Positions 21,958 through 31,437 of a stretch of DNA of 64,000 nucleotides are shown in pieces. The stretch spans positions 17,546,001 to 17,610,000 of the forward strand of contig NC_067205.1 of assembly GCF_026262505.1 (NCBI RefSeq). The letters run 5' to 3'. The DNA comes from Trichomonas vaginalis G3. Lineage: Eukaryota; Parabasalia; Trichomonadida; Trichomonadidae. Position numbers and translations under genes: made by a program. The notes under the pieces are model-generated. The model saw nothing but the letters and a program-made list of their open reading frames with translations. It did not search any database and was not told the DNA's origin. Numbering within the stretch: position 1 is the first letter of the stretch; each line of letters begins with the position of its first letter.

Positions 21958-22624
21958 CGAAGTGAATCAAACACTAATAAAATTTGTAGATAAAAAATTG
22001 TTAACAATGAATATTTTAAACGTGAAGACCCAAACACTGCTGGAGATGATGAAGAATACAGACAAGTTATTGAAAAAATAACGCAAGATTAGATGCAATA
22101 GAAAAGAAGTTTAATGAATGTCTTACAAACACGTATGAATATCTTATGCAGTGGGAAGCCAGATGGAAATAAATTTACGTCAAATATGCAATTTATAAAA
22201 TCTTATGTCGACAGGCTACGTAGCACAGTGGTCTAAGGTGGTGTTATGGAGGGGTCAGGGTCTGTGGTTCAAACTGCGACAGCGCCGTATTTTCTTATTT
22301 TCTTTGTTTGTCTTGTTTGTCGTGAATAAAAAGTGTCATAAAAGTGCTCTATCTTCCACGGGAATAAATAAAAAATTTACTTTATTTCTTCTTTATTTCT
22401 TTGTTCCCGTGGAAGAAGGGTTTTGCTGTTTTTTCTCAGCCGAAATCAATGATTTTTTCATTTTTGGAATCCTTAGCGAATGAGGAATCTTCACCTAAAA
22501 TATATTTTTGTCTGATTTACATCTAATGAAAAAGTTTAGAAGAATTTTCTTATTCTTTCTGGCATGTTTTTATCTTTCCAATACTCCCGCTCTAATGGTC
22601 CCAGATGTGTTGGTTTAGATTCTC
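21958..22624. other. Polinton B spacer with hairpin and tRNA-like boxes
   Basis: No intact gene. A possible gene remnant lies at 22010-22170. 22213-22280 has tRNA-like A-box (TAGCACAGTGG) and B-box (GGTTCAAAC) sequences but its arms do not pair as a true tRNA. A perfect 13-bp inverted repeat, TCTTCCACGGGAA / TTCCCGTGGAAGA, lies at 22352-22364 and 22404-22416. Confidence 0.5.
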
Positions 22625-23616
22625 TCAAGTTCTTAGATGGTATAACATCTTCAAGCCTCCTTCATATCTTACTTTATAAGTGTCATCGTTTATGTTATAG
22701 CCAAGTATTTCAATAACCACTCCTCGCTTTGCTTCGTCAATGGTTTCAGCAAGTTTGCCATTACTACTTTCGACTAATTTATGACGAGGGTAAAACGCTA
22801 TGGAGTCGTCAGCAGCTTTTATAAGATATCCATTACCTTGCGTAGAGTCTACGATATAATAATTTCGACTTAACCTTAAACGTTTCTTTGTCAATGGTTT
22901 GTCGTCAAGAACTACACGAACTTTTGTACCAGGAATGAGGGTAAATTGTGTTGAATTTCTGATATTTTGTGTTTGACTTCGTTTCTTTTGTATATACTTT
23001 TCTTCTTGTTGTTGTGTCATTGAATTTGGTGTATGTCCTGTTGTAGAATGTGTTGAGGAATTATATACTTCGAGAAAATGTTTCATTGTTTCTTCGGTAA
23101 AGTCTCGCTCTTGATTTAAATCTCTGAGCGTTTTATGAAGCGGTTTATGATGCCGAGTATGTTATGGTTATGGTCTTCAGTAGTGTAGTGAGTTATGTTA
23201 TGCTTAATGAGAAATCTGTGATTTCATTGCTGAGGTATGCACTGTCTTGGTCTGATGTTAAAGTACTTGGGCTATGTTTCTGCTACAAACTTTTGTAAAA
23301 CTCTTAACACTTCACGAGTTCCTTTATTTTTCATTGGATATGCATATGCTTTCGAGTGTTAACATTATGAAGATGAGGAATGGTTTATGTCCTCCTTTTC
23401 TGCTTTGAATGAGAGTGTCAAATTGGTATGCGTCAGGAGTGTTGGAGTAAATTGGTAAAAAGTAGTCGTAAGGGTTTATTTTTGTTTGATGTACAACATT
23501 TTTGTCAAAGAACTTTTCACTTCAGCTCTGTTAGTAAATCCCAACTCTTTTGCAGCTTCATTGAACTTCTTAAATGACCTCCATGGATGTTGTTCGAATA
23601 CTTCTTTCAAGCTCAT
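22625..23616 (-). pseudogene. Retroviral-type integrase of Polinton B, broken
   Basis: Minus-strand remnant of the Polinton integrase, the enzyme that inserts the element using an RNase H-like DDE core. The best-preserved part (22625-23086) has a YNSSTHSTTGHTPNSM segment, equivalent to the end of the retroviral core, and a C-terminal beta-rich chromo/SH3-like domain with GTKVRVV and KRLRLSRNYYIVD. The start side contains a helical segment beginning MSLKEVFEQHPW. Broken, several breaks. It abuts the fibre gene in the same orientation. Confidence 0.75.
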
Positions 23617-23639
23617 TTATGTAAAGTTAAAGATTTTAA

Positions 23640-25190
23640 CCAACTCGTATCCAAGCGTGCATTGTTATATAAGGAGGCATATAATCTTTTCCATTACCTG
23701 CTGGGTCTGTAATACCAGCTACAACATGTGTATGATTTCCTGCAGTTCCACAGAAAATACCTGTGCTAACATCTTTGGGGTCATCTGAGATATCATATCT
23801 GTTCATTCCTGTCTATTCGAACCCGCTGCAAGATTTATATAACCTCTTTTTGTTATTGAATGTGAATGGTTTCCTTCCACAGATGTTCTTCCACTGAACC
23901 TATGCATATGTGAAGGAAGGTTTTCAATACCTATTTTCTTTGAACCTCCCATCTTCATTGACTGCGTATTAGTGTAGAATGGAAAACTGTCAACTATTTC
24001 ATACCATCTACCACCAAATAAAGTGTTTGGATTTATTGGATTCATAGACGTATAAACAGCTCCTATAGGATATATTAAATCATATATGCTCATAACTCTA
24101 TAAACATATTCTAAAGAACTTATGTCATTAAATACCATTTGGAATGTATCTCCCGGATGAAATGTTGCATTTGTTCCACTTTTATAATGTAATGTTAGTT
24201 CAAAAGAATTATCCAAGAAAAATTCAAAAGTATCTGGTTGAAGACCTCTAACAAATTCAAATGGAGTTGCTGGTTCACCATTTATAATTTCTGTTGTAAA
24301 TGTCATTGTATCTGGTTTCGAAAATTTCTTTGTTAGTTCTGCATCCACATAAGTTTTATCTGCTTTTTTATCTAACATTGCTGGTAGTTCATGTGTTTCA
24401 AAGTTTCTGACATGACCTTCAATGTTCATACATTTACTATTTAAGGAGTTTAGTGTATCTTTTACGCTTGTACTTGGATTCTCTAAAGGTGCACTTGAAC
24501 CAAGGGTATAGTTCAATATTATGTCGTCTGCTCTAACAGTAGTGAAGGATTTATGTGTATGGTTTTTGTCTGCTTTACTGTCTAAAGAAGTTTGAAGTTC
24601 ATTTATATCGGAGATATTGTGTTTATGAGATTTCAAAACTTTGTTCGTTGCGTCAAGTTCATTTTTGTCAGCTTTACTTTTAATAGCATCTTCAAAAGTT
24701 ATTTTTGCCTTAACTCTTAACATAAATCTTGGTTCAACTAATACACCGTTAACAAAGAAGTATGAAGCATAAATTTCAGCGTTATAACCAAATGTTTGTG
24801 GTGCTATACCTGTGTCATACTGTACAGTACAGTGTATGTCATAACCTTTAGCACGAATGAATTTATATCTTCTTTCATTAACATTTTTCGTCTTCACTTC
24901 TTCTTCATCCTGTGTTAAATATCCATGATAGTCCGTTATAATCTGTTCATCTGAACTTATATAATGAACATGGTTCTTGTCCGCTTTACTATTAAATGTA
25001 GCTTGAAGTTCATTTATATCGGAGATATTGTGTTTATGAGATTTCAAAACTTTGTTCATTGCGTCAAGTTCATTTTTGTCCGCTTTACTATTTAATGTAG
25101 CTTGAAGTTCATTTATATCGGAGATATTGTGTTTATGTTCTTTATCTGCTTTTTCGGCTAATTTCTCTTCTATCTCATTTATTTCAAGTT
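23640..25190 (-). pseudogene. Phage-tail-collar-like fibre protein of Polinton B, broken
   Basis: Contains repeated modules SHKHNISDINELQ...SKADKNHTH, as in phage fibre shafts, encoded by direct DNA repeats near 24575-24680, 24990-25085 and 25086-25150. The C-terminal end has the tip signature of phage tail-collar/short tail fibre proteins: YPIGAVYTSMNPINPNTLFG, GGRWYEIVD, a GGSKKIGIENLPSHMH segment, and a final DYMPPYITMHAWIRVG just inside 23640. In phages such tips bind receptors. In a capsid-forming element this suggests a vertex fibre or receptor-binding protein (inference). Broken, with a small number of breaks; may continue from the collagen-like gene upstream. Confidence 0.75.
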
Positions 25191-25195
25191 CATGC

Positions 25196-26673
25196 CTACC
25201 AACCTCCCGAAGAAGTATTTTTCTTCAGCTCTTGAAGAACGTCCACTTCGCCATCTTTAGTGTCAATAATGAGACTTTGAGTTAAAACCTTTCCTGTCTT
25301 AATGGATGTTTGTAAAACTTCTTCTTCACCGTGTTCGGGGTCATGGTCGTCATCATATCTTGTGAAATCAGAGATGTTGTCATACATTAAGCATATCTGT
25401 CTCAAAAGTTCTGCTATTTGAAACTGGAACGAAAGATATACAGAACTTTCATCATCTCCTAAAGTCAAGTCTGCTTTCTTAAGTATTTCTTGAATGTATG
25501 CAATGAGAACAGAGTACCTTGGAAAATATTCGAACAATATTTCATTAGCTGTTGGTTTTGGTGGTTCTTCTGGAGTTTCTGTTTTGGAGTTTCTGCATCT
25601 CTTGACTTCAATGCTCTTGCTCTCAAAGACCTAAATGTTAGAGCACCGGTTTTACAAAGGACTTTATAAATGCTTTAATAGTTCCTGGTAAGTTATTGTT
25701 AGCATTAAGTAAGTTCCTTATGCTTCCATCATGTACGTCCATAGCACTATGTAAAAAATCTATACTTTTCTTGTAGTCAGCAATAGACTGACTGTGATTT
25801 TTTAAAGATTTGTCAATACCTTTAAGCCAATCTTCATGCATGTCTGATACTGAGCCAAGAATATCATTTGCTTCCTTTAGTGTATTTTGTGCTTCTCGTA
25901 AAGTATCCAATCCCGTACGTGCATTGTTTGCTATACGTCTTACAGTATCTTTGACTCTTTGGTTCTTGCATCCAACCAGATAAAGTTTTAATAGTATCCG
26001 AACCATTTGAAATGAAGTTCAAAGCATTTTTAACGTCATCTAAAACTTCTTCACCAAGTACTGTCCATATCTTTCCGATTTGGTATTGAAGAACTCCATA
26101 TGAAGCAGCTGTTAAACCAGTATTTATAAGGTTCCATATCCATGATTTAGCAGTTTTTCCATCCTTTCCATCTTCACCATCCAACCGTTTCGCCTTGAGG
26201 TCCTTGTATTCCCTGTATTCCTTGTGGTCCTTGAGGTCCAGTGTCACCCTTCTCTCCTTTCAGTTCATCTTTATGTTCGTTATAATATTCTAATGTCATA
26301 AGGTGTACATCATTACTGCTACCAGCAACGCCGAGAATTTGTTTCTCATTCATGACTAAATTCTTTAAGCATTTAATGTTGTCGTCAAATCGAAAGCTCT
26401 TTAACAATTCAATGAGAACATTTAATACTTTCACTAATGAGGCATCTACTGTAGAATTTATATATTGCACTGTTCCATCATTTATGATAGGAACTTTACT
26501 TATTGTAATGAATGGGTCATAAGTGTTAAAAGTATCGAAATCAATGACTTTTTTAGTCTTTCCATCGTCAATGACTAAATCATTGCTTCAATGGTTAAAG
26601 TTGAGTTTTCGTTTACTAGTTCATGTGCTCTTCTTGCTTCATTTGTTTCATACGCATATGCAGCAATAGTCAT
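25196..26673 (-). pseudogene. Collagen-like and coiled-coil fibre gene of Polinton B, broken
   Basis: Starts at 26673 (MTIAAYAYETNEARRAHE). The middle encodes Gly-X-Y collagen triplets (GDTGPQGPQGIQGIQGPQG around 26200-26245), followed by a hydrophobic segment and about 100 residues of coiled coil around 25640-25950. Collagen-like trimeric shafts are known in fibres of phages and large DNA viruses. Together with the collar-type tip downstream it suggests a long trimeric fibre. Divergent from the + strand gene at 26690 with about 20 bp between. Broken, a few breaks. Confidence 0.6.
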
Positions 26674-26689
26674 ATTTTAATGAGAATAA

Positions 26690-27454
26690 AATGTTGTTCT
26701 ATTTGCAAAGTACAGACCAAACGAATACGGGACAGTAAAGCTACAAACAAACTTAGGTCTTCAGAATGAAGCGCTTGCTTTCAGAGTTGTTGACTTCAAT
26801 ACTATCGCAACTTTTGTCATAACAGATGAAACAGATTTCATGGAGATTGAAATAGATGACAAAAGAAGTGTTATAACATTTCCTAACAGAGCTGGGTATA
26901 GAATAGATAAAATTGCTGGAGTGTTAAATGCTCTCATAAATGAAGAAACTATTGACAACATAGATGTCGAACTCTCTTCTGAGGGAACATTGAAGTTCAG
27001 TTATGCGAAGGAGTTTAAGATAACACGAATGAGTCATAGAGTACAACTTCTTTTGGGTGCATACCATATGACATTTCCTTTGAAAAGTGTTGACAAAACG
27101 ATTGAGATGAAATCTGTTCCATATGTATGTTATGGTAATTGTTTGTACGTTGAGTCAAAAATAGCTAATGTCACAGGTATTTCAGGAGTTAATAGTAAAG
27201 GTTCAGTAGAATATAAGTCTTTCTGTTATGCAGTCAATTTAATGTTCATTCCAAACGTTCCTGTCATAGCAACTCATTTAGGTAAATGGGTTCGCATTAG
27301 TCCTCATAATTTGAAAGACATGCAATTCAGACTTGTTGACTTTCAAGGAGAGCCTGTAGAACTGAAGGCACCAGTGCGAATGACTGTTGAAGTTGACTTT
27401 TTAGAAAATATTAAATGCAACAGCTTACAAGAGAACTCAGAGCTAAAAATATAA
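26690..27454 (+). pseudogene. Polinton B virion-like protein, unknown, N-terminal part unclear
   Basis: The coding frame running to 27454 gives a beta-rich protein (at least 204 residues from 26840). A charged, evenly alternating beta composition fits a jelly-roll or capsid accessory protein but no signature is certain. The region just upstream of 26840 is also coding-like, so the visible start is not secure; it appears broken once. The next small gene overlaps its 3' end by 40 bp. Confidence 0.45.
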
Positions 27455-27653
27455 AGTATGAATGTTATGTATTAGGTCATGAACTTTGGTTGTTGCTGTT
27501 TGATGAAACAAATGAGTTAGTTATGTCAGTCAAGAGAACAGAAAAATATTGTGTTAGTGAAACTGCACCAAGTCAATAAGATTAGGTTTGCATTATGAAG
27601 ATGAGTTCGATACTGTTGAAGAAGTTTTGGATAGATATTACAAATTGCTAACT
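27415..27653 (+). pseudogene. Small Polinton B protein overlapping the previous gene
   Basis: Begins at an ATG in the context ATTAAATG within the preceding gene and encodes an N-terminal segment with RELRAKNIKYECYVLGHEL, then a hydrophobic LWLLLF. Appears broken once. Overlapping start inside the previous gene fits the compact style of the element. Function unknown. Confidence 0.4.
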
Positions 27654-27671
27654 TGAAATTTTTTGACTGAC

Positions 27672-27704
27672 GGCGCAAAGCGCCAAGATGGGCTCAAAGA
27701 GCCC
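27672..27704. terminator. Twin GC hairpins between convergent Polinton B genes
   Basis: Two perfect short hairpins: GGCGC-AAA-GCGCC (27672-27684) and GGGCTC-AAA-GAGCCC (27690-27704). They lie between convergent genes ending at 27653 (+) and 27716 (-). Position suggests a bidirectional 3'-end or insulating structure; that role is inference. Confidence 0.5.
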
Positions 27705-27715
27705 TCCTGACTGCT

Positions 27716-28330
27716 TTAATTTACTAAAACATATTTCAAACAAAGCTTATAGTAAGTAGATAGTTTTGTATACTCGTTCGAATATTTATACTTAAACTCA
27801 ACTCCTGTAGTTCCTGGTGTTTCAATGATGCGGATGTTACCTATTTTCATGAATATTGGCGTTTGACCACAGCATTCGATTTCAGGGTCGAGATAGTCAA
27901 TGACACATTGCTTTCCTGTTATTCGTGATATAACATTTTCAAGGTCCTCCTTTGTTAGAATTATTTGGTTCTTACTTATAAGATTTATCAAAAGCTTCTT
28001 ATCGTCTTTGAGTAAAATTGTTTGGTATAACTGAAGAAGGTAATGGTCTACGTTATCTGAAGGATTTGTTTGAACATTTATGTAAGGGTTGTCGTTGGCT
28101 TCTCTTGAAAGAATTTGGTCCAGTGGTGGATACTCTAACTTAACATCTGATGTAGCGTTAGCGTTTGAAGCTGTGTTTAAATTCACGGATTTCAGCTCTG
28201 GTTCTTTTTCTTTCAAACACTCTGAACTATAGTTCTTTATGACAATATTGTTTGTCGTTCGTGAGTCAACATTTGATGTTGGTTCAATTGGAACATTAAC
28301 GGCACCAGCTAAGATGGATTTGCTTCTCAT
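27716..28330 (-). CDS. Unknown Polinton B protein
   Basis: 204 residues, looks whole. An Asn/Ser/Thr-rich N-terminal half (about 1-80) is followed by a helical segment with YLLQLYQTILLKDDKKLLIN and a C-terminal domain with VIDYLDPEIECCGQTP. No catalytic signature I recognise. Start is divergent from the + gene at 28356 with 25 bp between. A virion or maturation role is possible from context only. Confidence 0.5.
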   Translation of the reverse strand: MRSKSILAGAVNVPIEPTSNVDSRTTNNIVIKNYSSECLKEKEPELKSVNLNTASNANATSDVKLEYPPLDQILSREANDNPYINVQTNPSDNVDHYLLQLYQTILLKDDKKLLINLISKNQIILTKEDLENVISRITGKQCVIDYLDPEIECCGQTPIFMKIGNIRIIETPGTTGVEFKYKYSNEYTKLSTYYKLCLKYVLVN

Positions 28331-28355
28331 TTCATATAGAATAAAAACCTTTTAT

Positions 28356-28757
28356 ATGTATGAAATGAACAATATACTCGACAAGGGTTTGAATGTAAAG
28401 CTAACGAATGAAAATATTGTTGAATTCACTGAGACAGGAGCTGTGTATAAAGATGTAGAACTACTGAACAAAAGAGCAAAGGGAAGAAGCAGGAACATGA
28501 ACAAAGGGTGGAAGCCTATAAAAATTTATGTCAATGATGGCTCAGGAGGTTCAAACATAAAGTATGCAGAAAGTTATAGAGTTTATGCTCTCAAAGGTGA
28601 AAAGCCTTCATTTAAGAACAGCTATTCTAACGCATATCCTCAAAAGCTAACGGATGGGGAAGTGGATGATATGAATGACAGCAAAAATATTAACAGAAAT
28701 GGCGACAGAGATGCATGGAATTTGTTTACCATCAGTCAATTGAAGGTTAAACTTTAA
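28356..28757 (+). CDS. Unknown Polinton B protein with Asn/Lys-rich C-terminus
   Basis: 133 residues from MYEMNNILDKG (an alternative ATG lies 9 bp later). Contains a basic RAKGRSRNMNKGWKPIK segment and a polar C-terminal half. No known motif. Faces the gene at 27716-28330 across 25 bp; that frame remains open further upstream but the upstream part overlaps the neighbour and is unlikely to be used. Function unknown. Confidence 0.5.
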   Translation: MYEMNNILDKGLNVKLTNENIVEFTETGAVYKDVELLNKRAKGRSRNMNKGWKPIKIYVNDGSGGSNIKYAESYRVYALKGEKPSFKNSYSNAYPQKLTDGEVDDMNDSKNINRNGDRDAWNLFTISQLKVKL

Positions 28758-28861
28758 AACAATGTTGGTCGTTCCCATGGAATATTTTTGACTTTAATGG
28801 TATTAGTCATGATATGAATCTCAAGGTATGAACGAGGAGAGATGAGAGACTTATATGCTTC

Positions 28862-29641
28862 CTAAATTTCTTCAAAAGGTAATGTTATACCTGACTGTTT
28901 CCAAATGAGTTCAATATCATAACGTGAGAAACCTTGAAAGATAACGAAGTCAGTTATGAGACGTTTTATGTTTAAAGCAAGAAAACGCCATGTTTGCATA
29001 AGTATTGCTACAGTTAAATGGTAATGTCTGACTTTAGTTATGATGTTAGCTAATGGTGAGTCAGGCTTTGACACTAAACCTTTTTCGGCGAAGTCGTCAC
29101 AAACGAGCAGAGTGTTTGAAGGATACTTTTTGAAGGGGTATTTTGAAAGTTTTGATAGAATGTAGTTTGTCAGTCGTTTCATATCGTAAACTCCTGAGTA
29201 CTGACGTAAGTGGTGTTTGTCAATAATTCTTTCCATCTCTTCTGAAGTCTTTTGCATTCCTGACTGTATGAACTCTACAATAGCATAATATTTTCTCTTA
29301 CGTCGAATGTAACGTTGAAGAAATTCAATGAGTTCACTGTCTGGAACTTTAACGACAGATGCTTGAACTTTACTCATAAATGTTTTCGCTGTTGAGTCCA
29401 TAGAGTCTGAAGTTGCTGATATAATGATTTGGTCATAGTAAGAGTCGTTTCCTAAACGCTCTGTTATGAGTATATGACGAATGAGGTTAAATGTCTTACC
29501 TGAACCCATCTTTCCACAATAGAAATACACACCATTTGAACAGAACTCATAATCTTTGCTGAAAGGAAGAATGAGAGAAGAGTTAAGTTTATCTGTGGTT
29601 TCATTCATGTCTTCATCTACGTCATGTATTAAATGCTTCAT
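28862..29641 (-). CDS. Genome-packaging ATPase (FtsK/A32 type) of Polinton B
   Basis: 259 residues, looks whole. Walker A GKMGSGKT at 43-50, with the preceding YFYCG strand; Walker B LLVCDDF at 178-184. This is the A32-like packaging ATPase that drives DNA into capsids in Polintons, adenovirus-like elements and large DNA viruses. Length is in the usual range. Its start codon is divergent from the gene at 29658 with only 16 bp between. Confidence 0.85.
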   Translation of the reverse strand: MKHLIHDVDEDMNETTDKLNSSLILPFSKDYEFCSNGVYFYCGKMGSGKTFNLIRHILITERLGNDSYYDQIIISATSDSMDSTAKTFMSKVQASVVKVPDSELIEFLQRYIRRKRKYYAIVEFIQSGMQKTSEEMERIIDKHHLRQYSGVYDMKRLTNYILSKLSKYPFKKYPSNTLLVCDDFAEKGLVSKPDSPLANIITKVRHYHLTVAILMQTWRFLALNIKRLITDFVIFQGFSRYDIELIWKQSGITLPFEEI

Positions 29642-29657
29642 TTTATATCCATTAAAA
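29642..29657. promoter_or_regulatory. 16-bp bidirectional promoter region
   Basis: TTTATATCCATTAAAA is all that separates the start codons of the packaging ATPase (-) and the minor-capsid candidate (+). The same TATCC/ATTAAA sequence precedes the start at 14619. Any promoter must lie inside this space or inside the genes. Confidence 0.55.
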
Positions 29658-30539
29658 ATGCAAGTCAGAAATATTCAGAACATAGCACCGAGTCTAACTG
29701 ACAAGAGTATAAAGATATACTATGAACACGTTATGATGAAACCTACCAAAATTCAAGAAAGTCAGTATACTTATGAATATCCAAGACACTGGGTAGAGTA
29801 TGTAGGAGGTGAGAAAGCTATTGAAATCAGACAGGTTCGAAGTATTCCAGCAGGAAGAACAATATTATTGAAGAACTTTAATGTTTTGAGATATAATGAT
29901 GAAACAAAGAAGCAAGATAGTTTCCCTGTTGCTGTGTATGTGAACTTAGATACAGGAGATGACATGAAAGTTTTTAACACAAAGCTTCAAACGGTAGTGA
30001 GAGAACAACTTACTGCAGAAGGACACCCATTACCTTCAGAAGTTACCATAGCATATAATTTTGAAACAAACTCAATAGATTTTAAAGTCATCTCTGCAAA
30101 GAAGTCAGGATTTACATTTAATGAAGCAGATGTATATTCAAATGAAAACTTCAAAGCTATTGCATGGTTAGATAATGACGATTGCTTTAAGAAAATATTT
30201 AAATTCAGTGACTCAACGATGTCAATAGATGACCTTCGTGGAATGTTACCATCGACGTTTACAGTTGAAGGTTCAGCAGGATTGCTTACAAGATTGTCAA
30301 TTGGTGGCGTTTGGTCTCGTGAGAACATTGTTATAAAATCCAGTATAAGTGAATTTGCTGAAGAATCTATATTATGTCTTTCAAACTATATGTATTCGCC
30401 GCCGAAGCATTATAGTATAACAAACTTTGTCAGTAAGTTTAACATAAGACTTGTCGAACCTTCTTCAATGAAAGATGTTGTGCTACCTAAAGATGGAAAG
30501 GATGGACTCATTATTGAGATGATTTTAATAGCATATTAA
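29658..30539 (+). CDS. Polinton B minor-capsid (penton-like) candidate, copy 2
   Basis: 293 residues from MQVRNIQNIAPS, looks whole. Beta-rich, with YEYPRHWVEYVGGEKAIEI at about 36-54, parallel to the protein at 14619-15473. Flanked by the packaging ATPase and two small virion-like genes, which fits a penton or minor capsid role; fold not verified. Its TAA stop is immediately followed by the ATG of the next gene. Confidence 0.5.
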   Translation: MQVRNIQNIAPSLTDKSIKIYYEHVMMKPTKIQESQYTYEYPRHWVEYVGGEKAIEIRQVRSIPAGRTILLKNFNVLRYNDETKKQDSFPVAVYVNLDTGDDMKVFNTKLQTVVREQLTAEGHPLPSEVTIAYNFETNSIDFKVISAKKSGFTFNEADVYSNENFKAIAWLDNDDCFKKIFKFSDSTMSIDDLRGMLPSTFTVEGSAGLLTRLSIGGVWSRENIVIKSSISEFAEESILCLSNYMYSPPKHYSITNFVSKFNIRLVEPSSMKDVVLPKDGKDGLIIEMILIAY

Positions 30540-30764
30540 ATGAGCTTGTTCTTAAAGGTCGTTCATGATGAAATAACAGTTGTAGAAGATGTTAGCAATT
30601 GTTCAGACATTTTATTGAGAATAGATGAGATAAGAAAGAAGTTAGATAGACCGCAAAGCGGTGAGAGCGAAGCACGTGAGAATGTTTATGTTTCATTGAC
30701 TTTCTCCAGTAACGAGAACTTTTATGAGATAATATTGAAGAGAGATGATTTTAATATGGGGTAA
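30540..30764 (+). CDS. Small Polinton B protein (74 aa)
   Basis: Acidic 74-residue protein starting MSLFLKVVHDEITVVED, with an alternating beta pattern and an end reading FYEIILKRDDFNMG. The ATG follows directly on the previous stop (ATTAAATG), and its own TAA stop is directly followed by the next ATG. Function unknown. The real status is supported by this gap-free row of three genes. Confidence 0.55.
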   Translation: MSLFLKVVHDEITVVEDVSNCSDILLRIDEIRKKLDRPQSGESEARENVYVSLTFSSNENFYEIILKRDDFNMG

Positions 30765-31292
30765 ATGGTAGCTTGGGCAGCTTTAGGGGCAATGGGAACA
30801 AAAGCATTAGCATTTGGAGCAAAAGCACTTGGAGCTTATGACGCAGTAAATAAAATGAGTGGAGGAAGGGTTTCAAAGACATTAGATGCAAATAAAGGAA
30901 AGATTGGAGGCTGGGTTGCAAAGAAGTTAAGATTAAATAAAATAGGGCTCATAAATAAAGCATCCAATTTGGTTGCGACTGAGTCAGAAAATGCTTTAGG
31001 AAAGGACGATGAGTTTGCAAAACACGCAAAAGACTTTAATGACCAGATGAAAGGTGAAACAATGCATTTAAATAGAGTCGATGGAACTAAAGAAAATGTT
31101 TCTTCTCCACCAGTAGTTCTTCCGTATGGTCCCTATGGAATGTATGGAAACCCTTACGAAAGACCATTTGACCCATTGACTGGTGGAAGTAACTGGTATC
31201 ATTACGGCCGAAGAAGAAAGACAGTCAAGTTGGAGACAGACGTGAAGAAAGCAACTAAAAAGAAACCAAGGAAGAGAGTTATAAAGCAATGA
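30765..31292 (+). CDS. Small basic virion-like protein with hydrophobic N-terminus
   Basis: 175 residues. An Ala/Gly-rich hydrophobic N-terminus (MVAWAALGAMGTKALAFGAK), a central amphipathic part, a Pro/Tyr/Gly-rich stretch with YGPYGMYGNPYERPFDP, and a very basic C-terminus (KKATKKKPRKRVIKQ). This resembles membrane-active or core proteins of adenovirus-like capsids in architecture only. Comparable short hydrophobic starts occur in Polinton C at 58342 and 61708. Role inferred from context. Confidence 0.5.
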   Translation: MVAWAALGAMGTKALAFGAKALGAYDAVNKMSGGRVSKTLDANKGKIGGWVAKKLRLNKIGLINKASNLVATESENALGKDDEFAKHAKDFNDQMKGETMHLNRVDGTKENVSSPPVVLPYGPYGMYGNPYERPFDPLTGGSNWYHYGRRRKTVKLETDVKKATKKKPRKRVIKQ

Positions 31293-31437
31293 ATTCAACA
31301 GGGTGAAAAAAGAGGTGAAAAAAGAGGTGAGATCTCACCACTTCACCTAAATTTATTTTTGTGCTATGTTTTCATACGTGTGAGGGTGGTGATATCATTT
31401 ATTTTTAAGTTTATTTTTTATTTTTATTTTTATATAA
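31293..31437. other. Repeat-rich spacer in Polinton B
   Basis: Holds tandem GGTGAAAAAAGA copies and the inverted pair AGGTGAGATCTCACC (31323-31337), then AT-rich sequence ending TTTTTATATAA directly before the next ATG. Possibly an operator-like palindrome. Confidence 0.4.

Noticed and set aside
22213-22280. Genuine tRNA gene
   Set aside because: A- and B-box words fit, but anticodon and T stems do not pair and the acceptor ends are not complementary.
22205-22483. Hydrophobic 92-codon frame in the Polinton B spacer
   Set aside because: It overlaps the tRNA-like boxes and the 13-bp inverted repeat, has T-rich random composition and lacks the usual start context.
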